Shown: positions 1 to 7,114 of the stretch, piece after piece
How the letters are laid out: every line of letters starts with the position of its first letter
Position numbering within the stretch: position 1 is the stretch's first letter
Source of the DNA: Candidatus Latescibacterota bacterium
GTDB taxonomy: Bacteria; JAAXHH01
Reading direction: 5' to 3'
DNA: 64,000 bases
NCBI GenBank assembly: GCA_022822725.1
Contig: JAJEAN010000007.1
Span: 812,382 to 876,381, forward strand
Translations under genes and position numbers: made by a program
The notes under the pieces: model-generated
Told to the model about the DNA's origin: nothing
Databases searched by the model: none
The model's input: only the letters and a program-made list of their open reading frames with translations

Positions 1-78
1 CCGGCTTCGTGCCGCAATTCGGGATATCGGCCCGAACAGACCGGCGACCCGCGAAGGGTGTTCATGGGATACATGGAA

Positions 79-303
79 TTAATGATGGCATCCGCAGGCT
101 GGTCCGCAAGGTGCGGAGGGAACGGGTGCCGGGGTTGCCACGGCGTCAATTGCCGATCCGGCCGTTGCGAATGAGGAGAACTTCCTGACCACGTCGTCTT
201 CCGAGCACGTGGGACAGGAAATGTCTTCCGAAGTGGCCGCGTTCATCACGAGCAATTCGAAATCATTCTCGCAGTGGGCGCAGTGGTATTCATATATCGG
301 CAT
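79..303 (-). CDS. FmdB-family zinc ribbon protein
   Basis: A 74-residue protein that opens with the MPIYEY signature of the FmdB/CxxC_CXXC_SSSS family. Two CxxC pairs (C8/C11 and C30/C33) form a zinc ribbon. The tail is Ala/Pro rich and ends in a second Cys/His cluster (CGPACGCHH), a common ending in this family. The reading frame continues upstream to 435, but the start at 303 is chosen because the family always begins at this motif. It lies 61 bases downstream of glcF on the same strand and may be co-transcribed. Members are small putative regulatory or metal-binding proteins; the exact role is unknown. Confidence 0.85.
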   Translation of the reverse strand: MPIYEYHCAHCENDFELLVMNAATSEDISCPTCSEDDVVRKFSSFATAGSAIDAVATPAPVPSAPCGPACGCHH

Positions 304-364
304 GGAGGATAACGCTCCTGTGAATATGCGGCGCCGGGCCGGTACCCGTTCGCCGGTGAGCCTG

Positions 365-1696
365 CTAGGCTTCCTCTGATACGGCCGGTTGAACGTTTGC
401 TTCTTCTTCGCGCCTGAGGCGGTAGGCCCGGTCAAGCAGTTCTACCGGGTGAAGGACCTCGATCCCCCCGCCGTCCCGGTTTACGCCATGCCTGATCTGC
501 AGGATGCAGCCGGGATTGCCGGTGGCCACGACGTCGGGCGCAGCTTGCCTGACGTGGTTCATCTTGCGCGCGAGCAGCCTGTCCGCCATGGCGGGATGGG
601 TTATGTTGTATATGCCGGCGCTGCCGCAACACCAGTCCGATTCCTCCAGTTCGACGAGTTCGAGACCGGGAATCAGGTTCAGCAGGTCCCGGGGCTCTTC
701 GTGGATGCGCTGTCCGTGGGCGAGGTGGCAGGCGTCGTGATAGGCGACCCGTGCCCGGACCGGACCCATGTCCTCATTGACGGGTATCCCGGCTAGAAAC
801 TCGTGCACGTCTTTGACCTTGCCTGCGAAGTTTCGGGCACGTTCGCGATAGTCGGGATCCCCGGCCAGAAGGTCGCCGTATTCCTTTAACTGCGCGCCGC
901 ATCCCGCGGCGTTGATGATGACGGCATCCACCTCCGCCTCTTCAAAAGCGTCGATGTTGCTGCGGGCCAGTGTTTCGGCCACCCCGCGCTCGCCGCTGTG
1001 TACTTGAAGCGCGCCACAGCAGGTCTGGGCTTCGGGAAGGACCACGTCGCACCCGTTTTCGTTCAACACGCGGACCGTCGCGGTATTCACGGGGGTGAAC
1101 ATCTCGTTCATCACGCATCCCGTAACCAGACCCACGCGATAGGCCGCCGCCCCCCGAGCCGGGGCGAAGGGCCGAAGCTCCGCCTTCATCGAAGCGTCGG
1201 GCATGTCGGGCATCATGGCCTCCATGCCGCGCAGGCGCGCAGGAAGCCATTTCGTGAGACCCAGTTTTCGTGCGAGTTTTTGAATGCCGAGTGCCTGGTA
1301 CCAGCGTAAAGGCATGAAAACGACGGAGAGCAGGAAACGCGACGGCAGCAGTCGTTCGAACACCAGGTTCCGGAACAGCCGGCCGAGTAACGGTCGAGGC
1401 CGTTTCTCGACGATCTCCGCACGGGCCGCCTCCACGAGACTGCCGTAGTGGACTCCAGCGGGACAGGCCGTCTCACAGGCCCGGCAGTCCAGGCATCCGC
1501 TGATATGTGTTTCGAAGTGATCCGTCAGATCGATACGCCCGTCCGCGTAGGCCCGCATGAGATGGATACGGCCGCGGGGGGAGTCCATTTCCACGCCGAG
1601 TTCGGTATAGGTCGGACAGGCCGGAAGGCACAGTCCGCAGTGCACGCAATCCAGGAACTTGTCGTATTCGTGTACCAGTCTGTTCTGCGTGCTCAT
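365..1696 (-). CDS. glcF: Glycolate oxidase iron-sulfur subunit (GlcF)
   Basis: A 443-residue protein with two 4Fe-4S ferredoxin motifs (C17/C20/C23/C27 and C68/C71/C74/C78), followed by two cysteine-rich CCG domains seen as CCGALQ and WCCGSAG. This is the classic GlcF/LutA-like layout. GlcF passes electrons from the flavin subunits that oxidise glycolate to glyoxylate to the membrane quinone pool. No GlcD or GlcE gene is adjacent: the upstream neighbour is a divergent dapA-type gene. The flavoprotein partner must therefore lie elsewhere, or this subunit serves another 2-hydroxyacid dehydrogenase. A TTGACA-containing promoter candidate lies about 60-85 bases upstream. Confidence 0.88.
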   Translation of the reverse strand: MSTQNRLVHEYDKFLDCVHCGLCLPACPTYTELGVEMDSPRGRIHLMRAYADGRIDLTDHFETHISGCLDCRACETACPAGVHYGSLVEAARAEIVEKRPRPLLGRLFRNLVFERLLPSRFLLSVVFMPLRWYQALGIQKLARKLGLTKWLPARLRGMEAMMPDMPDASMKAELRPFAPARGAAAYRVGLVTGCVMNEMFTPVNTATVRVLNENGCDVVLPEAQTCCGALQVHSGERGVAETLARSNIDAFEEAEVDAVIINAAGCGAQLKEYGDLLAGDPDYRERARNFAGKVKDVHEFLAGIPVNEDMGPVRARVAYHDACHLAHGQRIHEEPRDLLNLIPGLELVELEESDWCCGSAGIYNITHPAMADRLLARKMNHVRQAAPDVVATGNPGCILQIRHGVNRDGGGIEVLHPVELLDRAYRLRREEEANVQPAVSEEA

Positions 1697-1754
1697 GCTG
1701 TGCGGATTCCGATCTTGCGCGGGCGGATGTATCGGCCGGTTTATGATCGTAGTA

Positions 1755-1782
1755 TACCTATAGTTTAACCGTATATTGTCAA
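1755..1782 (-). promoter_or_regulatory. Putative promoter of glcF
   Basis: On the minus strand an exact TTGACA (1777-1782) is followed after 16 bases by TAGGTA (1755-1760). A better sigma70 -10 (TATACT, 1751-1756) exists but needs a 20-base spacer. The segment is clearly AT-rich against its surroundings and lies in the divergent region between glcF and the dapA-like gene. The call rests on sequence only. Confidence 0.45.
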
Positions 1783-1851
1783 GCAGTTTATGGCCGTCCC
1801 GGAAGGCGAAATAATCCTACCGAAATCCTCCGTTCTATTTACCTTACCGTG

Positions 1852-1890
1852 ATACGCGCACACGCATCGATACGCGCGCACACGCATCGC
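1852..1890. repeat. Short imperfect tandem duplication
   Basis: Two near-identical copies of a roughly 19-base unit (core CGCGCACACGCATCG) lie head to tail in the 5' region of the dapA-like gene. This is the first of many short unrelated tandem repeats in this window. Confidence 0.6.
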
Positions 1891-1947
1891 TTGGCAAAAA
1901 ACATCCGGCCCACAGAACCCTCAACCTGACAGGAAGGAGCCGTTGGC

Positions 1948-2832
1948 ATGCCCGCGTTCGAAGGTATCCTGCCCGCCATCATCACCCCGATGCACAACGA
2001 CGGCAGTTTCAATGAAGAAGCGTTCCGCCGGGTAATGGAGTTCAATATCGAGGCGGGTGCCCACGGATTCTGGATCGCGGGCGGAACGGGGGAAAGCATC
2101 CTGCTCAGCGACGAGGAGAACATGCGGATCGCCACGGCGGCGGCGGACCAGTCCCGGGGCCGGGTGAACAACATCATGCATGTCGGCGCCGCGACCACGG
2201 GCAGGGCGGCCCGCCTGGCCGAACATGCCGCGGGTGCCGGGGTGGAGGCCATCTGCTGCGTGCCGCCCTTTTTCTACGGGCGGACCGACGAAGCGATCGT
2301 CGAACACTACCGCATCGTGGCGGCGGCGGCCGACCTGCCCCTTTTCGTCTACAACCTGCCCCAGTCCACGGGCGTAGAGATCACGCCCGGGCTGATGCGG
2401 ATGATCCAGGACCGGGTGCCGCAACTGACCGGACTCAAGCATTCGTCGCAGGTATTCGCCAATGTGCGCAGCTTCTCGGCCATGGGGCTGAAGTGCCTGG
2501 TAGGCAACCACCAGTTGATGCTGCCGGCCATGACGATCGGCGCTACGGGCTGTGTGGACGGCCCGCCTGTTATTGTGCCGGAATACTGGGTGGAAATCTG
2601 GAAAGCCTACCGTGCGGGTGATCTCGGACGGGCAGAATCCGCGCAGGACAGCGCCAGCAGGATATGGGCGTCCCTGGGCGCGTGCGGCGGCGAGTTCCAT
2701 TCGGTGGCCAAAGCGGCGCTCAGCGAGCGTCTTGGCATTGATTGCGGGACGGCGCGTCCACCGGGCAGGCCCTTGTCGAAGGAACAGCGGGACGCACTGC
2801 GCGGGACCATGGCGGAACTCGGCCTCCTGTAA
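1948..2832 (+). CDS. Dihydrodipicolinate synthase / N-acetylneuraminate lyase family aldolase
   Basis: A 294-residue TIM-barrel class I aldolase of the DapA superfamily. The GTGES phosphate/carboxylate-binding motif is at residues 46-50, the catalytic tyrosine at Y135 (in YNLP) and the Schiff-base lysine at K164 (in LKHSS). Members condense or cleave pyruvate with an aldehyde, or dehydrate keto-deoxy sugar acids. A strong ribosome site (AGGAAGGAG, 1931-1939) supports the start. It converges on a tartrate/isopropylmalate-type dehydrogenase, and an FAH-family enzyme is near. I therefore favour sugar-acid catabolism (2-keto-3-deoxy acid aldolase or dehydratase) over lysine biosynthesis, but sequence alone does not fix the substrate. 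Confidence 0.85.
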   Translation: MPAFEGILPAIITPMHNDGSFNEEAFRRVMEFNIEAGAHGFWIAGGTGESILLSDEENMRIATAAADQSRGRVNNIMHVGAATTGRAARLAEHAAGAGVEAICCVPPFFYGRTDEAIVEHYRIVAAAADLPLFVYNLPQSTGVEITPGLMRMIQDRVPQLTGLKHSSQVFANVRSFSAMGLKCLVGNHQLMLPAMTIGATGCVDGPPVIVPEYWVEIWKAYRAGDLGRAESAQDSASRIWASLGACGGEFHSVAKAALSERLGIDCGTARPPGRPLSKEQRDALRGTMAELGLL

Positions 2833-2839
2833 CGGACCG

Positions 2840-3898
2840 TCAGTCCGACAGCCGCCTTACGATGTCTTCGCCCACCTCGACGGTATTCGAACCGCCCCCT
2901 ATGTCGGGCGTGCGGACCCGCCCTTCGGCGAGGTTCTCCGATACCGCTTTTCGAATGGCCGCACCGGCCTTTTCTTCACCCAGAAACTCGACCATCATGG
3001 CCGCCGCGAGGATCGTGGCGACGGGATTGACCTGGCTTTTGCCGATGAGTTCAAAGGCGGAGCCGTGGACGGGCTCGAACATGGAGGGATGTACCCGTTC
3101 GGGGTTCAGGTTCGCACTGGGCGCAAGACCCATGCTGCCGACGGTAATCGCCGAGATATCGGTCAGGATGTCTCCGAAGAGGTTCGAGGCCACCACCACG
3201 TCGAAATCCTCGGGACGGCGCACGAAGTCCATGGCCGCCGCGTCGATGAGGAGGGACTCGGTCTCGACGTCCCCGTACTCCGCTTTCACGCTATCGAATA
3301 CCTCGTCCCAGAAAACCATGCCATGGCCCTGGGCGTTCGACTTCGTGATGGACGTGACCTTGCGCCGGCCGTCGCGGCGCCGTGCTTCTTCGAAGGCGTA
3401 GCGGATGATGCGCTCGGTGCCGTGCCGCGTGAAGACGGAGGTCTGGACCGCGACCTCCTGGTCGGTCTGATGGTACACCCGCCCTCCGATATCGGCGTAT
3501 TCCCCTTCGGTATTCTCACGGATGACCACCAGGTCGATTTCGCCGGCCTCCTTGCCTGCCAGGGGAGACTGCACACCTTCGTACAGATAGGCAGGCCGGA
3601 CGCAGGCATACTGGTCGAATCTGCGCCGAATCGGGAGAATCAGGTTGTTCAGGGTGATGTGGTCCTGCACCTCCTCGTCGCCGACCGCACCGAAGAATAT
3701 GGCGTCGAAGGCCGCCAGCCGATCCAGCCCGCCCTCGGGAATGAACCTTCCCGTACGCTTGTAACGTTCGGAACTCCAATCGAAACGGGTGAAGCGAAAG
3801 GCCGGAGCGCCCAGTGCATCGAGCGTCTTGATGCCTTCCTCGATGACTTCGGGGCCGACGCCGTCCCCGCCGATTACGGCGATTTCATAGTCTGGCAT
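2840..3898 (-). CDS. Tartrate / isopropylmalate-type beta-decarboxylating dehydrogenase
   Basis: A 352-residue member of the isocitrate/isopropylmalate dehydrogenase family. It has the N-terminal GDGVGPEV nucleotide/substrate loop (residues 10-17), the central RENTEGEYAD substrate-binding motif, the K of SITKSNAQG, the metal-binding DAAAMDFVRRP and SNLFGDILTD segments, and a C-terminal GSAFELIGK. Family enzymes oxidise a 2-hydroxy dicarboxylate with NAD(P) and often decarboxylate it. The overall pattern resembles bacterial tartrate dehydrogenase more than LeuB, and no leuA/C/D genes are nearby. The leader is A-rich with no clear Shine-Dalgarno. It is downstream of the FAH-family and HEAT/zinc genes on the same strand. 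Confidence 0.82.
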   Translation of the reverse strand: MPDYEIAVIGGDGVGPEVIEEGIKTLDALGAPAFRFTRFDWSSERYKRTGRFIPEGGLDRLAAFDAIFFGAVGDEEVQDHITLNNLILPIRRRFDQYACVRPAYLYEGVQSPLAGKEAGEIDLVVIRENTEGEYADIGGRVYHQTDQEVAVQTSVFTRHGTERIIRYAFEEARRRDGRRKVTSITKSNAQGHGMVFWDEVFDSVKAEYGDVETESLLIDAAAMDFVRRPEDFDVVVASNLFGDILTDISAITVGSMGLAPSANLNPERVHPSMFEPVHGSAFELIGKSQVNPVATILAAAMMVEFLGEEKAGAAIRKAVSENLAEGRVRTPDIGGGSNTVEVGEDIVRRLSD

Positions 3899-3961
3899 GT
3901 TTTTATTTTACCGGTGTGCCTTTCCAGGGTTAAGCGATGCCGGGAGCCAGGATCCAGAAGT

Positions 3962-4003
3962 CCGGAACCGGGGGCCGAAATCGGGGGCCCGGAACCGGGG
4001 GCC
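3962..4003. repeat. GC-rich degenerate repeats between two minus-strand genes
   Basis: A 15-base word (CCGGAACCGGGGGCC) occurs at 3962-3976 and again at 3989-4003, with a partial copy between. It fills the 142-base gap between the HEAT/zinc gene and the dehydrogenase gene. No coding signal is seen here. Confidence 0.6.
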
Positions 4004-4040
4004 GCACTCCGGTCGGAGGCGGCTGGACGCGCGCGCCTTT

Positions 4041-4598
4041 TCAGACGTCGACTCCTCCGGCGGAACATTCGTCGCATATCCACGCGGCGCGGGTCATCCC
4101 GCCCGCGGGGATCTCGGTCTCGTAGTCCTCCGCAACCGGCACCCGGGTCCTGCCGCAGAAGTCGCATTTCCCCAGTTGCCTGCCCGCCGGCTTTGCCTCC
4201 CGGATCCGGGACACCGCGTCTTCACGCAGGAACGGTTCGGCGACTTGCCTCGCGAATCCGAGCACCTGGCGGTCCGTTTCCGAATCCAGTGCGCGGCGGA
4301 CGATGGGTTCGAAAGCCGGATCGGTGGGACAGCCCCCGTCTTCCAGCGTATGCCACGCCCGGCGGCGGACCCGGGTGTCTACATCCTCCATCATACGATA
4401 AAGCGCCTTCCAGACTTCTTCGTTGCGGTGGCGGACGTGGCACGGACACATGTAGGTCGCGGCCACGATGCGGTCTTCGGGGTCCGCGCTTTCGGACAGA
4501 CGCAGGAGTTCCGCGATATCTGCCCGGCTCACGCGTTCCTCGCCCGGTTTCCGCCAGGCCTTCTGGTGGCGGTTGAGTCCGCTGTTCCGTTTGCCCAT
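4041..4598 (-). CDS. HEAT-repeat protein with C-terminal zinc-ribbon-like domain
   Basis: A 185-residue predicted cytoplasmic protein. Residues about 25-130 are alpha-helical with HEAT-like periodicity (ADIAELLRLSESADPEDRIV, RVRRRAWHTLEDG). The C-terminus carries two cysteine pairs (C145/C148 in CDFCGR and C175/C178 in CDEC), as in a zinc ribbon. A further CPCH sits at residues 51-54. There is no signal peptide or membrane segment. It lies between an FAH-family gene (14-base gap) and the dehydrogenase gene on the same strand. I do not recognise a named family. HEAT repeats plus a treble-clef-like site suggest a scaffold or nucleic-acid/protein-binding role. Confidence 0.75.
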   Translation of the reverse strand: MGKRNSGLNRHQKAWRKPGEERVSRADIAELLRLSESADPEDRIVAATYMCPCHVRHRNEEVWKALYRMMEDVDTRVRRRAWHTLEDGGCPTDPAFEPIVRRALDSETDRQVLGFARQVAEPFLREDAVSRIREAKPAGRQLGKCDFCGRTRVPVAEDYETEIPAGGMTRAAWICDECSAGGVDV

Positions 4599-4611
4599 CG
4601 CCGTATCCTGG

Positions 4612-5517
4612 TCAGAGTTGCTGTACGGGATTGGAGAGCACGCCGATCTGGGGGGAGGCGATCATCACGATGTCGTCCTCGCGCAGTCCCATGTCGTTCG
4701 GCACGATGATGCCCGTGCCCGTGGAAACGACGGTACCCGCGGGGATCAGGTTGTCCCGGTAGAGGTACTCGTTCAGTTCGTCGAAACTGCGCGCAAGCTG
4801 CGAAGTGTTGGCCTCTCCCTCGAACACGACGGCGTCGTCCCGTAGAATCCTGCAATGAATGTCGATATCATAGGGATCGTCGATCTCGTCCGCGGTGACC
4901 AGGGCGGGACCGAGCGCGCAACAGCCCTGGTAGATCTTGGACTGGTTCAGGTAGAGCGGATTCGTCTTCTCGATATCCCAGGCTGAAACGTCGTTGCACA
5001 GGGTGTAACCGACGATTGCGCCTTCATCGCCCAGCACGTAGGCCAGTTCAGGCTCGGTGGCGGTGAAGCTCGAGTCGCCTCGTACGCAAATGGGCGCGTT
5101 GGGGCCGGAACAACGGGAGGCGGTGGCCTTGAAGAAGGATTCGGGACGGTCGGACTGGTACACCTGGTCATAAATGGTCTGCTGTGCGTCATCGTCCCTG
5201 AATTCGGCGCTCCGCTTGTAGGTCACCCCGAAGCCCCACACCTCGGGCGAGAATATCGGGACCATAAGGTGCGGTACGCCCACATCAGGCGTAACGTCGA
5301 GCGATTCGTAGGAGAACCCGGTCACCTGCCCGTCGTAGTCGTCCATGGCGCGTTCGACGAGTTCGGACAATGATAGACGGGCTGCTCCGGATATGTACAG
5401 AAGGTCGTTGACGGTTTCCACCTCCGGCATGATCTCCGAAAGGTCGATGACCTGGTCATCCTGGAAGATGCCCACGCCGGACTCCTGGCCGGGTTCGTAA
5501 TATTGAACCAGTTTCAT
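4612..5517 (-). CDS. Fumarylacetoacetate hydrolase (FAH) family protein
   Basis: A 301-residue FAH-fold enzyme. The start at 5517 (MKLVQYYEPG) is preferred over upstream starts because this is the usual N-terminus and a GGGGAA site lies just before it. The core shows VWGFGVTYKRSAEFRDD, the metal-ligand TEPELAYV segment, and YTLCNDVSAWDIEK. Subfamilies with this pattern include 2-keto-3-deoxy sugar-acid dehydratases and hydroxymuconate-type hydrolases. With the neighbouring dehydrogenase and DapA-family gene, a sugar-acid or aldarate route is the simplest reading. It is first in a probable minus-strand transcript running 5517 to 2840. Confidence 0.82.
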   Translation of the reverse strand: MKLVQYYEPGQESGVGIFQDDQVIDLSEIMPEVETVNDLLYISGAARLSLSELVERAMDDYDGQVTGFSYESLDVTPDVGVPHLMVPIFSPEVWGFGVTYKRSAEFRDDDAQQTIYDQVYQSDRPESFFKATASRCSGPNAPICVRGDSSFTATEPELAYVLGDEGAIVGYTLCNDVSAWDIEKTNPLYLNQSKIYQGCCALGPALVTADEIDDPYDIDIHCRILRDDAVVFEGEANTSQLARSFDELNEYLYRDNLIPAGTVVSTGTGIIVPNDMGLREDDIVMIASPQIGVLSNPVQQL

Positions 5518-5720
5518 TCGAGATTCCCCGCATTTAAGGACAGTTACACCGGTTTCATGCATGCTGAAAACGTGAGGTAAAGATAGAATCACGGTGCTTC
5601 GTGTAAAGGGAATTCTGTCCGGCCTTCCGGGGGAAGATCACGGTTTGTGCTTGATCGCGGTTACGGTGGACATTACTATTCAAGAAGCTTTTTTGTTGAA
5701 GTGTGAAGCCCTCGACGGTG

Positions 5721-5726
5721 TATACT
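5721..5726 (+). promoter_or_regulatory. Possible -10 element upstream of the multiheme cytochrome gene
   Basis: TATACT lies about 75 bases before the GTG start of the cytochrome gene in an AT-richer stretch. A TTGAAG lies 19 bases upstream, a longer spacer than ideal. This is a weak promoter call. Confidence 0.25.
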
Positions 5727-5800
5727 ATTCCGTTTGCAGCGTCGTATCTACAGGTCATATCTACAGTCGGTCGAAAACCATACCACGGAAAGCACGCCGA

Positions 5801-6586
5801 GTGTCCTTTTTACTCCGGACCGTCGCAGTTCTGATCATGCTGACCTTCGTACTCGGCGTGATTCTGCCCACGGCACGCGGGCAACGTACCCCCGAATCTC
5901 CCGTTACAAGTTGGCGCAAGCTCGAAACACCGATGACCGACAACTGCGCCCTGTGCCACCAGCGTCTCGGAGAGCCCCTCTCCAGGCAGGTCGCCGAGTG
6001 GCAGGGCAGCATACACGCGTGGAACGGTGTCTTCTGCGACACGTGCCACGGGGGCGATCCCACGAGCACCATACTCACCGTGGCCATGGGCGAGCAGAAC
6101 GGGTTCATGGACGCACCGCTGCCCGAAGCCGTTCCGGACGACTGCGGGCGCTGTCACCCTGAGGCCCTGGAGAGCTTCTGGGAAAGCGCGCACGGGGACC
6201 TGTTCGAAGCCAATGACTTCGAACCCGAATGCGTCACATGCCACAACAGCCACGACGTGACGGAAGTGCACATCGACATGGTGTCCATGACCGCGGCCTG
6301 CGGAGAATGTCACAACCAGGACTACATCGACGAGGTCCGCAATCCCCTGATCGATACGGACGGGAGAATCGAAAGGCTCTACGGACAGATCCTGGCCATG
6401 CCCGGAGACAACCCCAATGCGCCTTATCTTCGCAACCGCCTCGTCCGCGTCCGCAAGGAGTTCCGCGGCCTGGCGCACTACCTCGCCACCAATACCATCG
6501 TCACCAGGCGGCAGGCCATCGACCGGGAACTCGACTACATCGAATTCATGCTGCATTTCGACGACAGCACGGTCGAAGGCAAGTAG
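5801..6586 (+). CDS. Secreted pentaheme cytochrome c
   Basis: A 261-residue protein from a GTG start. The frame is open back to 5594, but this start places a hydrophobic signal segment (residues about 3-22) at the N-terminus. Five CxxCH heme-attachment motifs are visible at residues 49-53, 79-83, 115-119, 144-148 and 167-171, with extra histidines between them as likely distal ligands. The C-terminal 90 residues have no heme sites and look helical. It should be exported and matured by a cytochrome c assembly system in the periplasm. The layout resembles cytochrome c3/NrfH/c554-type electron carriers. No oxidoreductase partner is adjacent, so the redox partner is unknown. Confidence 0.82.
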   Translation: MSFLLRTVAVLIMLTFVLGVILPTARGQRTPESPVTSWRKLETPMTDNCALCHQRLGEPLSRQVAEWQGSIHAWNGVFCDTCHGGDPTSTILTVAMGEQNGFMDAPLPEAVPDDCGRCHPEALESFWESAHGDLFEANDFEPECVTCHNSHDVTEVHIDMVSMTAACGECHNQDYIDEVRNPLIDTDGRIERLYGQILAMPGDNPNAPYLRNRLVRVRKEFRGLAHYLATNTIVTRRQAIDRELDYIEFMLHFDDSTVEGK

Positions 6587-6609
6587 CCAGTAGCAGCACC
6601 AGTCCCCTC

Positions 6610-6665
6610 AGCCGCAACCCGCCTACCCTGCGGCAACCAGTCTACTCTGCGGCAACCAGTCCCCT
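6610..6665. repeat. Degenerate tandem repeats after the cytochrome gene
   Basis: About three copies of a 19-20 base unit with the core CTGCGGCAACCAGT follow the stop codon of the cytochrome gene. The rest of 6587-6757 shows no gene. Confidence 0.55.
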
Positions 6666-6704
6666 CGCCCCCCTGTGATACGATGAATCTCCGGGTTATT
6701 TCTG

Positions 6705-6733
6705 TTGACATTCCCATACGGCTCCGCTAATTT
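6705..6733 (+). promoter_or_regulatory. Promoter of tRNA-Phe
   Basis: An exact TTGACA (6705-6710) is followed after 17 bases by TAATTT (6728-6733), and transcription would begin just before the tRNA. The -10 region reads TAATTTTG, which also matches the TAnnTTTG element described for Bacteroidota-type promoters. Confidence 0.65.
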
Positions 6734-6757
6734 TGACTGACTTTGCCAGACTCGATT

Positions 6758-6830
6758 GCCGAGGTAGCTCAGGCGGTAGAGCAGTGGACTGAAAATCCAT
6801 GTGTCGACAGTTCGACTCTGTCCCTCGGCA
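6758..6830 (+). tRNA. tRNA-Phe (GAA)
   Basis: A complete 73-base cloverleaf. The acceptor arm GCCGAGG pairs with CCTCGGC, with discriminator A at 6830. The D-stem is GCTC/GAGC. The anticodon stem GTGGA/TCCAT closes the loop CTGAAAA with anticodon GAA. The T-stem is GACAG/CTGTC around TTCGACT. The 3' CCA is not encoded. No other tRNA is near. The 284 bases between this gene and the next coding sequence (6831-7114) show no gene. Confidence 0.97.
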
Positions 6831-7114
6831 TTCTCCACAACACAACGAATATCCCGCTTTTGAACGGGCCTTTCGGCTGGCGTGGCTCCCGTCGGCATGG
6901 CCCGCGTCGGCGTGGTGGCACCGGCAATTCCCCAAGTTGCCGCACTCGCACGGCCCGAATCCTGATTCCCCTGCAACCTTTCTTGATCCGGTCGAGTCGA
7001 AACGATCGACACCAGCCTGCATGAACGGCCGATCGATCTCGAAGAAGGCCAACCGGGCTGCGCCAACGCGTTAATTGACCCGAACTCCCGCTACAGACTG
7101 GATACCACGCGACC

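Noticed and set aside
1-78. Possible end of another gene at the window edge
   Set aside because: No frame here shows family features, and too little sequence is present to judge.
2833-2847. Hairpin CGGAC/GTCCG between convergent genes as terminator
   Set aside because: The stem is only five bases, there is no T-tract on either strand, and it overlaps the stop codon of the dehydrogenase gene.
2552-4576. Very long plus-strand open frame (674 codons)
   Set aside because: It lies opposite the dehydrogenase and HEAT/zinc genes. Its protein is Arg/Pro rich with no domain, as expected for an antisense frame in GC-rich DNA.
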